Source: Pseudoips prasinana
Taxonomy: Eukaryota > Arthropoda > Insecta > Lepidoptera > Nolidae
Direction: 5' to 3'
DNA: 64,000 bases
Assembly (NCBI GenBank): GCA_951640165.1
Contig: OX621266.1
Location: forward strand, 2,604,001 to 2,668,000
The translations under genes were made by a program, and so were the position numbers. The notes beneath the pieces are model-generated. The model made no database searches, had not been told where the DNA came from, and saw only the letters and a program-made list of their open reading frames with translations. Shown here in pieces: positions 53,001-64,000 of this stretch. Each line of letters opens with the position of its first letter. Position 1 is the first letter of the stretch.

Positions 53001-55181
53001 GTGTCTAGCTATGGTTAGGACTTCGAAAGGTGCCGCGCGCCTCAAACCCATAGATCCCAACAAACGAGAACGGAAAAAAGAAACATCTTCCGAAAAAATG
53101 TTGTTCGAAACTCTTTTTCACGTTCTTGTGGCACAGTGAATGATCTAAAAGACCGTTTGTAAAGTAAGAAAAACTACATAAAATTACGTTCACTCTAAGA
53201 AAACTTACACAGTACGAGCCTAGACTAGCTACGATTTATGAAAGTCTGAACAGCAAGCGCATAGGTTAGGTCGTATATATGACCATCTAGCTAACGGGTC
53301 TGTGTGCTGAGGGCTTATACACTAGATCTTATTATGCATCGAATTATCTTATGATCGAATAGCCATCTAGTCTGCTGAACAGAGGGTATGAGTCTATGAA
53401 GACTAGGTCTTATTAATGATCGATTAGCCAACGAGTCTACTGAGCATTGGGCTGATAGCCTAGGTCTTATTTATCATTGATTACCTAGATAATGAGTCGG
53501 ACTCGCCCGTGAAAGGCGGAATGTTTCTTTCCGTAGCAGCAAGTATTTGAGTTGATAGAATGGAAGGTAAATTGCGGTTTACGATTTATGACGCATTAAA
53601 AAAACTATTTACCAGATCTCTTTCAAACCAATTTTCGGTGGAAGTTTGCATGGTAATGTACATCATGTTTTAGTTTTATGATTCTCTTATTTCAGAAGTT
53701 ACAGGTAGGGGGGGGGGGGGGGGGGCATTTTATGCCTTTGGAAGTGTCTCTCGCGCAAACTATACAGTTAAGAAAAATTATATTATAAACCTCAATATCA
53801 TTTTCGAAGTCCTATCCATAGATACATGTATAGTTTAATGAATTTCTTTTTTAATTCAGTTCTAAGTAAGTATAGGGAACCCCCAAATTTTATTGTTTGT
53901 TTTTCTATATTTGTGTGAAAATCTTAATGCGGGTCACGGAATACATCTGCTGACCAAGATTCGACAGTATAGTTCTTATAGTTTCGGAAAAAAGTGGCTG
54001 TGACATACGGACGGGCAGACATACAGACATGACAAATCAAGAAGAACCTTTGTGAAAGACATTTGGCTACAGAACCCTAAAAATGGCAGCTATTCCGCAT
54101 CAAACTAAAGAAGAATCACGTAAATCGGTTCATAAATCTCAGCGTAATCGGTGTACGTACATAAAAAAATACTCTGGTGCTAAATACATGCGCTTCCAAA
54201 AAAAAAAGCTTATACGTGCGTATTAAACGCTAGTCGTCTGAAATTGTTGTTTAAGTTCATGCCAAGACACACTTGAACAGGATGAGTCTAGCTTGACTAG
54301 CTAAGATTTACAAACGTCTGTGCATCATCGACATCGTCCACTTAAACAAAAAATTTCATGCAAAAATGTCCATAAAATGAAAACTACAGGACCAATCTAT
54401 ATAAAATTTTTATGGGACCAAATGGCAACTATTCCGCATCAAACTAAAAAAGAATCACGTAAATCGGATCATAAATCTCCGAGTAATCAGTGTACATACA
54501 TAAAAAAAAAAAAAAAAAACCGGTGAACTTGAGAACCTCCTCCTTTGGAAGTCGGTTAAAAAGAGAGAGTAGTTTGGCAGAACGATGATCGTTTTTGATC
54601 AAGCAAGTATTGAAATCACCCATAAGGACTACATGGTCATAAATCGGACATACATTATTTAAGAGAGAATCAAGTGATTCGAAGTAATCGACTCGAAGAT
54701 TAGGGCTGTAAAAAACACCGAGTAGTATCTTAGAGTGGTGGACAATAATTTCAATTAACAAATGTTCAGAAGAACCCGAGTACTGAGATGGTGACATGCT
54801 GACGATCTTATATGGGATATCAGCCCGCAGGTATATTGCCACACCACCGCAGCCCTTATCCGTTCGATCATTGCGAATCAAAACGAGCCCGGGGAGAGAG
54901 AAATGAGGAGAAAGAAGAGAAGGCTTAAGAAAAGTTTCAGAAATCAATAATGCATCGATATTGGTGCTACTAAATGATGCTAGAAGATCAGGATAGTGAG
55001 CAGGAACACTCTGCGCGTTGATATGGGCAATATTCAGATTGTGGGGAACAGTGCGTAGACGTGAGGAGATTTGGTCATGCAAAGTAAGTGAAGTAAAAGA
55101 ATCATCCGCGCTAACGTAACTGGAGAGCGAGGAAGAACAGGAGAAAAAACTATCATCAAAATTTGGTAAATCATCATCCAT
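50095..55181 (-). pseudogene. LINE J2 ORF2: endonuclease and reverse transcriptase, split by 2.1-kb insertion
   Basis: N-terminal part (55,181-54,557): MDDDLPNFDDSFFSCSS, HINAQSVPAHYPDLL, LISETFLKPS, GCGGVAIYLRAD, LGVFYSP and HVVLMGDFNTC of the apurinic-type endonuclease, broken off after AKLLSLF. C-terminal part (about 52,421-50,095): endonuclease end (TLLDLMIVSS), linker, then RT with FRPIAILPFLSKILE, FQSGFRTGHSTVTALL, LLVLLDFSCAFNSV, AGVPQGGVLSPLLFS and FHLYADDVQLY (active site), and the terminal VRLWNSLPPNIRK. Apart from the insertion I see no stops or frameshifts, so J2 is younger than J1 (about 36-40 kb). Confidence 0.9.
52414..54560. mobile_element. 2.1-kb non-coding element with a large palindrome, inserted in LINE J2
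   Basis: Ends: left aaaccgacttcaaaaac, right ggaagtcggtt, short inverted repeats of the aaccgacttc..ggaggaggtt family common in moths. At the left, about 160-bp arms (52,414-52,577 and 52,822-52,985) form a near-perfect palindrome around a ~245-bp loop. An ~80-bp direct repeat (attccgcatcaaactaaa.. aagaatcacgtaaatcgg) occurs at about 54,092 and 54,430, and a 19-G run at 53,708-53,726. No coding frame. Confidence 0.8.
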
Positions 55182-56952
55182 AATAATAATATATACAGAT
55201 ATAAAAATATATATTAAAAACAAAAACAAAAAAAAAAAAAAAAACAACAAGAAGAAAAAAAAAAATACTAAAACGTTATATATAAATATTAACAAAATTA
55301 AAGTCGCTAAACACACCGTCTCGCCGGAAAACTAGAAAACACTTTTAAGAAAATAAGAAAGTATTACAAAATTAAAATAACTACAGTGAACATTACATTT
55401 TAAAGTAATATGACTAATTATATGAGTAAATCTATAGAGACACGTCAAGCTGTGTAGTACCTATGTATAGTTTAATAGATCACGGCAGAGTAAAATAAAA
55501 AATATAATAATTATGACTATGAAGTATAGGTATGTACCTCATTATTATGCATGTAGTTTGCAATAATCTTTGGATTATTTTACCATGCTTTTGATATAAA
55601 TGTTAAAAAGTCCCTTTTACTGTCTTAGGTAATGTGACCGTTTGTCTTTGACATTAATGAATAATATAAAAGGATGAGCAGACCTAGTACATATCTACTA
55701 GTGTATACGAACAATCGAATTACGCAGATTTATTATTCCATTTATATTATTCATCCAATTTAATACTATTATTCTCTCTAATCCAATATACCACTATAGT
55801 GTTAATACAAAATGAGCCCATTGTTATTGTGTACAAGTGCAAAAAAAGATTTCCCATCTTGATAAGTTATCGAAATATTTTTCACATGTAATTATAAAAA
55901 GTAAACAATTGAATATTTTTTACAGAGAAAGGAATTCTCCCGAGCGAATGCCGCGATACTGCAGATGTTCTTTTGTTTTTCGACAATTTGTTCGATTCGG
56001 TAAACGGAAGTTACGGCAAGAACAAAAGTTTCGCTAAACCACTCCAAGGACCAGTGACACATGAATCTCCACATGAGGAAACATGGACAGAATCTATCAA
56101 AGTTTTAAAAACTATGAAATTTGTAGCTAACAGTTATGTTCCGACGATAGATGGCTGGGTATGGACACTAAAAGGGCTAAAAATATTAATAAATCATTTA
56201 AGATATAATTACGGCGTAGGCTCAGTTTGGATGCGGCACCTAAACCAAGACCAATTAGAAAGCTTTTTTGGTTCCATAAGGACCCATGGGTGCCGCAATA
56301 CAAACCCTACGCCTGAAAAATTTCAAAGTGCCTTTACGAGCCTACTTATAAACAGGCTCACTAGTGTCCACTCGCCAGGAGCGAATTGTGAAAAAGACCA
56401 TTGTGCAGCATTATTCGCCCTCATCATTAAAAAAGGTAGCAAAGTCACGACCACAAGAAATCTGCCGTCAGACCTACATTACAGTATGTTTCGGGATATT
56501 TCCTAAAAAAATTAAAAACCAAAACATTCAAGTCATGTAAAGTTTGCAAAATAAATCTTTGCACTGAAACTAATTTAGAATATATAAAATACAGAGAATA
56601 TGGTGGTGGTCGTTGGATTTGCTACCCAGGCAAAAATTTTATTATCTGTATATCAAATTTACAGGATATTATAACAAAATTACTAACCGAAAATTTACAT
56701 GTTGATAATTTAAAAGAGTTTATTAAAACAATGATTCTTTTGTATTTAGATTTTAATTTTATAGAATGTGACAAACACAAAGAAAAAATAATTTCTTACA
56801 TAATTGATTTTGTCACCAGATTTTTTATTTACAATCACTGTAAAAGGTTAAATAAAATAATAAATGGTAAAGAAAATATTAACAATGATGAGGACGAAAT
56901 GCAACAAAAAGCCAAAAAATATGCCAGTAAAGCCTCTAAAAGAAAAATATAA

Positions 56953-58914
56953 AGTACTACATACTATTTAATTGTTTTATTTTGTAAGTATTTACCCTGA
57001 AAAAAACTGAGTAAAAATCTAATATAAATACGAGTAGTAAATACGTAATAATACGTATTGGTATAGACTTATGAATAAAGTTGCCACTCAGGAAATACAG
57101 ATGGCGTTTTCATAAATCTATGATTACTAGAATTTCCTTACGAAGCGGTCGAGATTGACCTCTATTTCCGTATATAAAATGTACTCTATGAAACAAACAC
57201 AAACATGACAAATCACAGGTGACAGTTTACGCATTGTTTAATGTTGCCAAGTAAAAACTGTAAAAACTAACGATATGTTATGTTTTCTTTAATAACTGAA
57301 GAATATAGTTTTAAGTTAAGATTGGAATACTGCGATCACATTAATATGTATTAGTATAAAAATAAAAATGTGCGCACGATGTTATAATAAAATTATTGTC
57401 AGTTTTTAACCATCCAGCCAACATTCATATTCTACTAATTAGTAATATTCTACTGAAAATGGCAATGACTACTTCAACACCACCGTAATCCGTTTCGTTA
57501 TTGCTGCTTTTACTTCTGATTTAACAAAATATTTATTTATCATTTTTTTCTTCTTTCCCACAATATAAAAAAATATTTCAACTAGGAAAATAAACTACTG
57601 TACTCGATCTATAAAATGCATATAATTTCGTTTATGAACGCTTCTTAAATAGAACGACACTGAGACTGCCGTTCTTCTTTCAACACAGAGTGGTCATTAC
57701 ATAATAATATTTCACGATGCCAAATATAGTCTACTTTAATTATATAAACTCTGTGGATAAAATGATTAAACCAAATAAACGGTCCGAAATAAACGAATTT
57801 TATTTTTATTTTATTTTTATTTTATTACAATAACAATTATCTTACCTGAAAAAAGAAACATCATTTTTAAAGCGATTATTTCACAAATTCGTTTACTCAA
57901 TCATTTTAACATACAATGACAACATGTTTGACAACCTTCCATTTATGAAATTTAGAAGAATTAAAATTCATATTATGTTGAAGAAGTGTGTACAGGAAGC
58001 TAATATTTTTATATATAACAGGCATTAGTAGTAATTCATTTGACTAAAGAACACTCAAAGATATTACAATATAACAAGATTGCGCACTGAGGGAGCAAAA
58101 ACGGCCCGAGCAAGAAGACGCTTTTTTGGATGGCATCTCCTTCTCATAGAGTGACCATGCGTCGTGGAATTATGCGAATGTTTTAACGCGCCATATTTAA
58201 AATTTTGTTTTTATGAGAATGAATAAACTTACTTTTGAAGTATAATCATACTACCTGTGCAGTGCTTTTAAAGTTACTGTTCGCCCCACTGCATACCTAG
58301 GTATACGTATTCGAGATGTTTTCGTTACTTATACTTTCTTTATTTTGTATGCCTCTCTGCAAGCAATATAAATTAAATTATACCAAGATTATTTGTAGAT
58401 TTTTTAAACGTTTAGGAAATTATATAATTATTTATAGTACAATTCCCGCCTAATGTAAGTGTGAGTAGTGGTAGATATTTTGGACAAAGGCAGTAGACTT
58501 TCCAAATATTATATATTCGTAATGTATCTAAATAGTTTTCAAGTATATTATATGTTTTATTTACTTATATTCTTTTTCGCAACAAGTGTTTTGTGTCAGT
58601 CGGCTATAGTATTCTAGGATAATTATTGTAATACATATATTCTATATAGATTAGATTGTGAAAATCAGGTAACACTAATAGACTGCAGGCCCGATTTTTA
58701 AATTTATTCCACGGATAGTACTATACTCACTACCTTAATTGAAAATATCTTCTAAGTGGCTTAATCTAAACAACTGAGATAATTTTATATCTTTTGTTAT
58801 TAATAAGAGTGTAGCAATTGTCTATTTTTTACCTATTCACTCATAACAAACACTGACACGAGGAAACAGTAGCCTCGTTTTAGTGTTAGATTTAGTCAAA
58901 TAGACAATTATTCA
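56953..58914. other. Long AT-rich stretch without genes
   Basis: About 2 kb with no supported frame, TIR or SINE head. Simple T/A-rich runs (attttatttttattttattt, about 57,795-57,830) are the only structure I see. Confidence 0.45.
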
Positions 58915-59165
58915 TCATCATCATCATTACAGCTTAAATAAGTCCACTGCTGGACAAGCCTCCCTCAAGAATCATCTTGACGGGATATTCCATAATCGCC
59001 ACGCTTGGCAGGTGGGTTGGCGATCGCAGTATGATGGTCGTAGTACTCAGAAGGAAACTGCTGCCCATCCTCTGGTAGATATTCCCTCGGGTCGACTTCT
59101 ACGCCCCCCACGGGATGAGATGGGGTGATGATATTCTGATTCTGATATTTGTCGCCGTCACCACA
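58915..59165 (-). mobile_element. Repeat family member, inverse copy of 15,731-16,002
   Basis: Reverse complement shares ggtgctgtgtggtgac-like start, catcaccccatctcatcccg, gatcgccaacccacctgcca, gaggcttgtccagcagtgga and a (gat)n tail at about 58,913-58,926. Confidence 0.75.
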
Positions 59166-60138
59166 CAGCAGACAATTATTACGTAGGAATAAAATACCTA
59201 ATATACATTACGACAGGTTGGAAAAATCGTTTGTTGTAAAAGGCAACAATCTCGAGTAGGTATGCTTAGTGGATAATAGTATTTTGTGTCAATGTGCAAA
59301 AACTCCGAAACAAATGTGAATGTTATTTGTAATAAAACAGTTAATTGCTATATCAGATTATGTTTAATAAATATAAAGTAAACTCTAAACAATTAAGTGT
59401 ATTCTGAACTCTTCTATTCATAAAAAAAAAACTAAATCAAATATTTTAAATTAAAAAAAATAACGATTTCTTTGACGATAAACATAGATAATGTAATAAA
59501 TAATGTAATAAAACAATAATAATTGAATGATTAATAAATAATCATAATAATATTGACCGAACGAATTAATAATGAACACCAATAATATTGACTTAAACAT
59601 TAAATAACGAGTATTATGACAATTATAGTAAACTAATTAAATATTAGAATGTTTGCACTTCAATAACCAACGTCAGCACCAAAAACGATAAAACTGCAAG
59701 AAAGTGTCAGAAAGGAGAAGATCACTACGGGCACTTTTGTACACAAAATAGCATCTACTGCATAATTGTAGTAAAATATAGCACAAACTAAAAATTTCGA
59801 TACTTAAACTTAAACATAATCTCTTTGACATTAACTTAATGCAAGCTAGCTAAATATCATTGCTATTAAAAAATAAATTTTATTAATGTTTTCTTACATT
59901 TGGTGTACCTAAATTAAATAGAAATAATTATGTATTCTTAATTATATTATTACAAACGTGTTCTGCCTATTTACAAGCGCTTTTTTAAAGTCTACGTGAA
60001 TAAAACCTTTTTTTTATTTTTATCTACTTCCACACCAAGTAAAAAGAAATTACGTCGAGATGTCTTAAAACAACAATAAAGTCTTACAACAACGCCTAAA
60101 AAGACGTAATACAACCATTGATAATCTAAAATGTTATA
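59166..60138. other. AT-rich, no gene seen
   Basis: No frame or repeat recognised up to the start of the decayed P-like copy. Confidence 0.4.
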
Positions 60139-61940
60139 TTGAAACAAATTAAAAAGAAATGTGATAACTATTCTGAAGTCGAACAGATAGTCGAAAATAA
60201 TTTCGAAAACATTCACACAAGATTAAATACGACAAAATCCAACACGTCCAATAGATATTCAGAAGAAATGAACTCGTTTGCTTTATCGTTGTATTATGAT
60301 TCTAGTAAAGCATATTTATTTTTGAGGAATCGTATAACTATGCCTCATCCTGCAACTATGCGAAAGATATTGGCGACACATAAATACAACGTGGGTTTTA
60401 TGGCAGAAGTGATGGAATTCCTGAAGGTTAAGTCTGAAAAGGAGGATTTGAACGTCGTTTTAATATTTGATGCAATGGCAATAAAAGCTGGCCAACAATA
60501 TGATAGAGGCTCGGACAAGTATTGAGGATACGTTGATTTAGGTGGAATAATGACAAACGATTCTGAAAGATTTCTACAGAAGCCTTAGTATTTCTAATAG
60601 TATCACTAAAAGAAAAAATTGTCATCCCTATCGCTAATTTTTGCATAGATAGGATTTCTGTGCACGTACAAGCTCAGCTCGTCCTAAGAGCGATTCGTAT
60701 GCTGGCCGACATTAATATTGTGGTGAGGTCTTTGATAGCGGATAGGACGCAGGTAAACATAAAAACATTTGAAATTCTGGGGTGAAATTTTAACCTTCCA
60801 AATATGAAAACTTATTTTGAACATCCTATTAAACCTACAAATAAGTGTACTTGATCCCACCGTATAATAAAATTAGACCGAAATGTATTCGCCGAAACTG
60901 ATTTGTCATCGGAGAAAGAGCATATTAAGTTTGAATACTTGTAGAAATCGCAAGATTTGCAAGAGGAAGAGGGGCTGAAATTGGAAAATAAATTGACTAA
61001 GGTACATATCAATTTTTTTGGCAAGAAAATGAACGTCATACTGGCTGTCGAAGTACTTAGTTCATGGCTGATGCTATTGACTATCTGAGGTCAACTGGTC
61101 ATCATAGTTTTGGTGGGAGTGAAGCTACAGTAGAATACCTACGGTACTTGGACAGACTATTTGATATTCTTAACGCCAAGAATCCCATAGGAATGGGTTT
61201 TCAAATCGCCTTTGCAGTCTAACAACAAACATGTCTGGACACAGGTCTTCGAAGAAACGAGAAATTACTTGACTGAAATTAATATCGACGGGAAAAATAT
61301 AATGACCCATAGACGGAAGACGCCGGTTATTGGTCTGATAATACATACACACAGTTTTGCACGATTAGCAACTGATTTGTTTGAAGCTAATTTCACCTAC
61401 ATATTACCGTACAAGGCCTCGCAAAACCACATTGAAATGTTTTTTCATGTGTGAGAGTAAGGGGAGGGGCAAACGACAACCCTATTGCTTTTCAATTTAT
61501 GTTCACTATGCGGAAGTTCCCATTTCGTAACAGTGTCAGAACAAGCATGAATGCAAACTGGACTACAAATCCCGATTATGAAAATTCTACAATACTAGAG
61601 TTCCGAAATGCCAAAAGATCGATCGTGGTAGACACTAAAGAAGAAAATAATACAGATAAGAGTGATGTTCTTTTGCACTTAGTGGGCAGAACCGATTTAT
61701 CAGATTATGAAAACAATATATTGTACTACATGTCTGGCTACATTGCAATGAAAATATTAGACAAACTAATAAGTCAGCATTGCCGAGTTTGGCTCATAAC
61801 ACATCGTACACATAAAGAACATGACTACTTGATAGATGTTTGTGAATTTTCTTCTTTCACAGACTTTGTAGATTGAAGAGGGTTAAAATATGCTTCGACA
61901 TTTGGGTTCGATGTAGTAAAATATGTAGAAAAACTTTTTT
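60139..61940 (+). pseudogene. P-element-like transposase P2, decayed and C-terminally truncated
   Basis: Homology to P3 runs along the plus strand: YSEEMNSFALSLYYDSSKAY, MPHPATMRKILATHKYNVGF, VVLIFDAMAIKAGQQYD (first Asp region), then through several stops and frameshifts (60,523; about 60,590; 60,785; 60,855; 61,220; 61,455) to THRRKTPVIGLII, KASQNHIEMFFHV.RVRGGANDN (Glu region) and NNILYYMSGYIAMKIL..VCEFSSFTDFVD. It ends in KYVEKLF about 80 residues short of the family C-terminus, directly against the 3' end of P3. Many independent lesions mark an old copy. Confidence 0.88.
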
Positions 61941-61956
61941 GATAATGTCACCTGAT

Positions 61957-64000
61957 TTACACATTACTAAATAAAATGGTTTTATGTAACCTTTGGCGCA
62001 TTGAGGCCTTAGAACCCATAACTCTGAGCGTTTCATTTCGCCCAAAAGCTCGCAGCCTTAGGTTTAAAAATTTTGTTGAAATACATTTTATTATTTCAAT
62101 TTCATGCTGACTTTCACAGTTTAAAGACAGAGGTGGATGAGGTGGATTGAAATAATTATTTAATTTTGGATAAAAATGCTGTACTACGATGATCAATAAT
62201 TTAGTTTTAATATTTTCAGGCCATGTTTCATTAACTATAGAAGAAAAGAGTTTTTCACAATATTTAACAACTTCAAAAACAAATTTAGAGGCGTATTTCA
62301 GGCCACCTTTGTCGACAAAAGTCGTGAATGAAGAGAATTCACATACGTCTATGATGTAGTTATGATCTATGTGAGTTTTGTTCACCAATAAAACGGATCG
62401 GCAATGATCACAAGTTATATGGTCAATTATTTTGTTGACTATAAACCCCGAAATATAATACAGAATATTGTTTTTAAAATCTGTTAAATTAGTTTTTGCT
62501 GCTCTTACTATAATATCACAAATTTTTTGTTCTTCAATATCATTTTCAATTTCATTATTTTTAATTGATATGCTTAAAGTTGTACGTTTCGCGCTTCTGA
62601 ACTCAAGTATTGGTGTCGTTTCATAATCAGAGTCAGTGCAGTTGGCATTAATGCTTGGTCGGACACTATTCCGGAATAGAAGTTTCCGCATAATATTTCT
62701 AAATTCAAGAGCATTTGGATTATCATTTGAACCTCCTCTTGCTCTTACGCATGAAAAAAACATTTCCAGATGGTCTTGAGAACATTTGTGCGTTAATAAA
62801 TATTCATTTTTTTGTAATAGGTCGTTGGCTAATCCTTCAAAACTAAAGGTATCTATAAGTAGGCCTAATACTGGAATTTTACGCCTATGTGTTAGGATGT
62901 TTTCACCATTCACTTTTAATTGTAATAGGTATTCTCTTGTTTCAATCAATGTATTGAGCCAAACATCTTTGTTTTTTTTTCGCATTGGGGATTTAAAACC
63001 AGTACCTAATGGGTTTTTAGAATTAAATAAATCAAAAATTCTATCCAAGACCCTTAAATACTCTGTAGTCGGTTCACTACCTACAAAATGTGAATGTCCG
63101 CAGCATCTTAGGAAATCAATTGCATTAGCCACGGAACTACTCAAGACTTGTACTGCCAATTTTACGTTCATTTTTTTACCAAAAAAATTTACATGCGTCT
63201 TTGAAATGCGATTTGCTAATTTTAAACCTTCTTTTTCTTGAAACTCGTGTAATCTTTTGATATATTCAAATTTTATATCACCATTTACTGAAGACATCAT
63301 TGTTTCAGCGAATACAGATCGCGCTAATTTTATCATATGAGCAGGATCTAAAATACAGTACACTTTTGACGAATTCGTTGGGTGAATAAAGAAAGTTTTG
63401 AAATTTGGATAGCTAAATGAGCAGCCTAGAATTTCAAAAGTACTTATATTTACAGCAGCCCCATCGGCAGTGATAGATCTAACTATAATATTGATATTAG
63501 CTAGCATACGTATGGCCGTTTCAACAAGTTTCACTTGTACATGCGCTGATATTTTATCAATAAAGAAATATGCAATCGGACATCTCAATTTATTTTTAAG
63601 TGAAACAATCTGAAATACTAAAGCTTCAGACGCAAATTTTTCAGCTTCATCTGGTAACACACCACCAAAATCAATACGTCCCCAAAATTTTTCTGTAACG
63701 GTATCATATACTTTTTCTGATTTAATATGCATCGAATCAAAAATTAACCCTACGTCAGTGAAATCACTATTTTCAGCAACCTTTAGTCTGAGAAAATCCA
63801 TCACTTCAGCCATAAATCTTACATTACAATTATGAGTTGACAACATTTTACGTAATGTTGCTGGATGTGGGAGAGAAATATGATTTCTTAAAAATGTATA
63901 CGCTTTACCTGAATAAAAATATAATGACAATGCAAACGATTTGATATCTTCATTGTACCTGGCACCATGATGGGATTTTTTTTCATTAATCTTAAGGTGT
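61957..64000 (-). CDS. P-element-like transposase P3, open and continuing past the window edge
   Basis: A minus-strand frame with no stop from its TAA at 61,957 to the right edge (over 675 codons; upstream residues NEDIKSFALSLYFYSGKAY are in frame, so the Met at 63,930 is not the true start). Motifs: LPHPATLRKMLSTHNCN, DVGLIFDSMHIK (first Asp), SITADGAAVN, CILDPAHMIKLARSV (DPPHLLK-like), CSQDHLEMFFSCVRARGGSNDNP (Glu) and a C-terminal CDHCRSVLL..VCEFSSFTTFVD. The THAP finger would lie beyond the window. It is the only undamaged one of the three P-like copies, facing P2 tail to tail. TIRs could not be sought because the 5' end is off-window. Confidence 0.88.
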   Translation of the reverse strand, partial: HLKINEKKSHHGARYNEDIKSFALSLYFYSGKAYTFLRNHISLPHPATLRKMLSTHNCNVRFMAEVMDFLRLKVAENSDFTDVGLIFDSMHIKSEKVYDTVTEKFWGRIDFGGVLPDEAEKFASEALVFQIVSLKNKLRCPIAYFFIDKISAHVQVKLVETAIRMLANINIIVRSITADGAAVNISTFEILGCSFSYPNFKTFFIHPTNSSKVYCILDPAHMIKLARSVFAETMMSSVNGDIKFEYIKRLHEFQEKEGLKLANRISKTHVNFFGKKMNVKLAVQVLSSSVANAIDFLRCCGHSHFVGSEPTTEYLRVLDRIFDLFNSKNPLGTGFKSPMRKKNKDVWLNTLIETREYLLQLKVNGENILTHRRKIPVLGLLIDTFSFEGLANDLLQKNEYLLTHKCSQDHLEMFFSCVRARGGSNDNPNALEFRNIMRKLLFRNSVRPSINANCTDSDYETTPILEFRSAKRTTLSISIKNNEIENDIEEQKICDIIVRAAKTNLTDFKNNILYYISGFIVNKIIDHITCDHCRSVLLVNKTHIDHNYIIDVCEFSSFTTFVDKGGLKYASKFVFEVVKYCEKLFSSIVNETWPENIKTKLLIIVVQHFYPKLNNYFNPPHPPLSLNCESQHEIEIIKCISTKFLNLRLRAFGRNETLRVMGSKASMRQRLHKTILFSNV

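Larger units (their letters stand above)
49798..55455 (-). mobile_element. Jockey-clade LINE J2 in P1 intron 5, itself split by a foldback element
   Basis: The 3' end is at 49,798 (plus-strand poly(T)), the 5' end near 55,455. The parts 55,181-54,557 and about 52,421-50,095 join as one ORF2. No ORF1 is present, so the copy is 5'-truncated just upstream of ORF2. The insertion point is gcaggtta|gtacc; the target duplication is very short or absent. Confidence 0.9.
45930..56952 (+). pseudogene. P-element/THAP9-like transposase gene P1, six exons seen, frameshifted and interrupted
   Basis: Exons: 45,930-45,975 (MSIKRCCVPKCMEDK, start of a THAP C2CH finger), 47,207-47,284, 47,936-48,016, 48,155-48,232, 48,446-49,604 and 55,926-56,952. 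All junctions are GT..AG and phase 1. The CxxH half of the THAP finger was not found, so an exon is missing. Exon 5 holds the helix-turn-helix region and transposase core: FDEMSLMAHM (first Asp), CDQGSNNRHAIRLL and LYDPPHLLKGIRNN. Exon 6 has HLNQDQLESFFGSIRTHGCR (Glu) and a C-terminal SCKVCKINLC. Frameshifts lie at about 48,928, just before the first catalytic Asp, and about 56,495. A 5.7-kb LINE sits in intron 5. Nuclear DNA transposase by family; inactive as written. Confidence 0.85.

Noticed and set aside
56486..56500. A small intron at the 3' end of P1 (ttacag before tatgtttcgg as an acceptor)
   Set aside because: The nearby donor candidate aaaag|gtagc is in phase 1, whereas the downstream frame needs phase 0; a plain frameshift is simpler.
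45625..57232. 12-bp inverted match aatgcgtaaact (45,630 area) / agtttacgcat (57,215 area) flanking P1, as possible P-type TIRs
   Set aside because: Only about 12 bases match, the flanks diverge and there is no 8-bp target duplication; chance in AT-rich DNA is plausible.

Overview
This is eukaryotic, AT-rich, gene-poor DNA, almost certainly from a moth or butterfly. It has spliced genes with GT..AG introns, poly(A)-tailed LINEs, tRNA-derived SINEs, and repeat families I associate with Lepidoptera: the 'actagctg..gcccgcgacttcgtccgcg' family, the 'aaccgacttc..ggaggaggtt' family, CsRn1/Kabuki-type Ty3/gypsy elements, and Jockey and R1 LINEs. No ordinary host gene can be named. Nearly every long reading frame belongs to a transposable element, so the window reads as a nested transposon accumulation. 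Species-level assignment is not possible from sequence alone.

Layout. 1-2,700: 3' end of a Ty3/gypsy element (integrase, small membrane ORF, PPT, LTR), then a palindromic MITE. 2,700-6,650: an orphan coding exon, a MITE, LINE and SINE fragments. 6,850-14,900: a DIRS tyrosine-recombinase remnant fused to a broken gene of an uncharacterised arthropod family, followed by a nest. In the nest, a young CsRn1-type element (9,127-13,690, gag and pol open) sits inside an older minus-strand gypsy element that keeps LTR, gag, protease and an integrase tail but has lost RT. 14,900-20,080: SINE and LINE debris and a 25-bp minisatellite. 20,087-23,077: an apparently complete DNA transposon with TIRs, subterminal repeats and an intact spliced transposase-like gene. 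23,800-26,360: an intact spliced gene with DDE (PIF/Harbinger-like) and SWIM zinc-finger regions. 26,900-30,100: a mariner with two nonsense codons and a 2-kb moth repeat. 30,476-32,684: a recent R1-clade LINE with a 14-bp target duplication. 33,300-36,000: SINE, satellite and hairpin. 36,050-40,690: a Jockey LINE with ORF1 and ORF2. 41,455-42,916: a 5S-rRNA-derived SINE and a TIR element. 43,213-45,380: a broken paralogue of the 23.8-kb gene. 45,930-56,952: a multi-exon P-element/THAP9-like gene holding a second Jockey LINE that itself holds a 2.1-kb foldback element. 60,139-64,000: two further P-like transposases arranged tail to tail, one decayed and one open to the window edge.

The most notable items are the complete transposon at 20,087-23,077, the intact DDE+SWIM gene at 23,800-26,360, the asymmetrically deleted young LTR element at 9,127-13,690, the 5S-derived SINE, and the duplication around the LINE in the P-like gene, which may be an assembly join of two haplotypes. 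All family assignments are from motif recognition; no database search was run.
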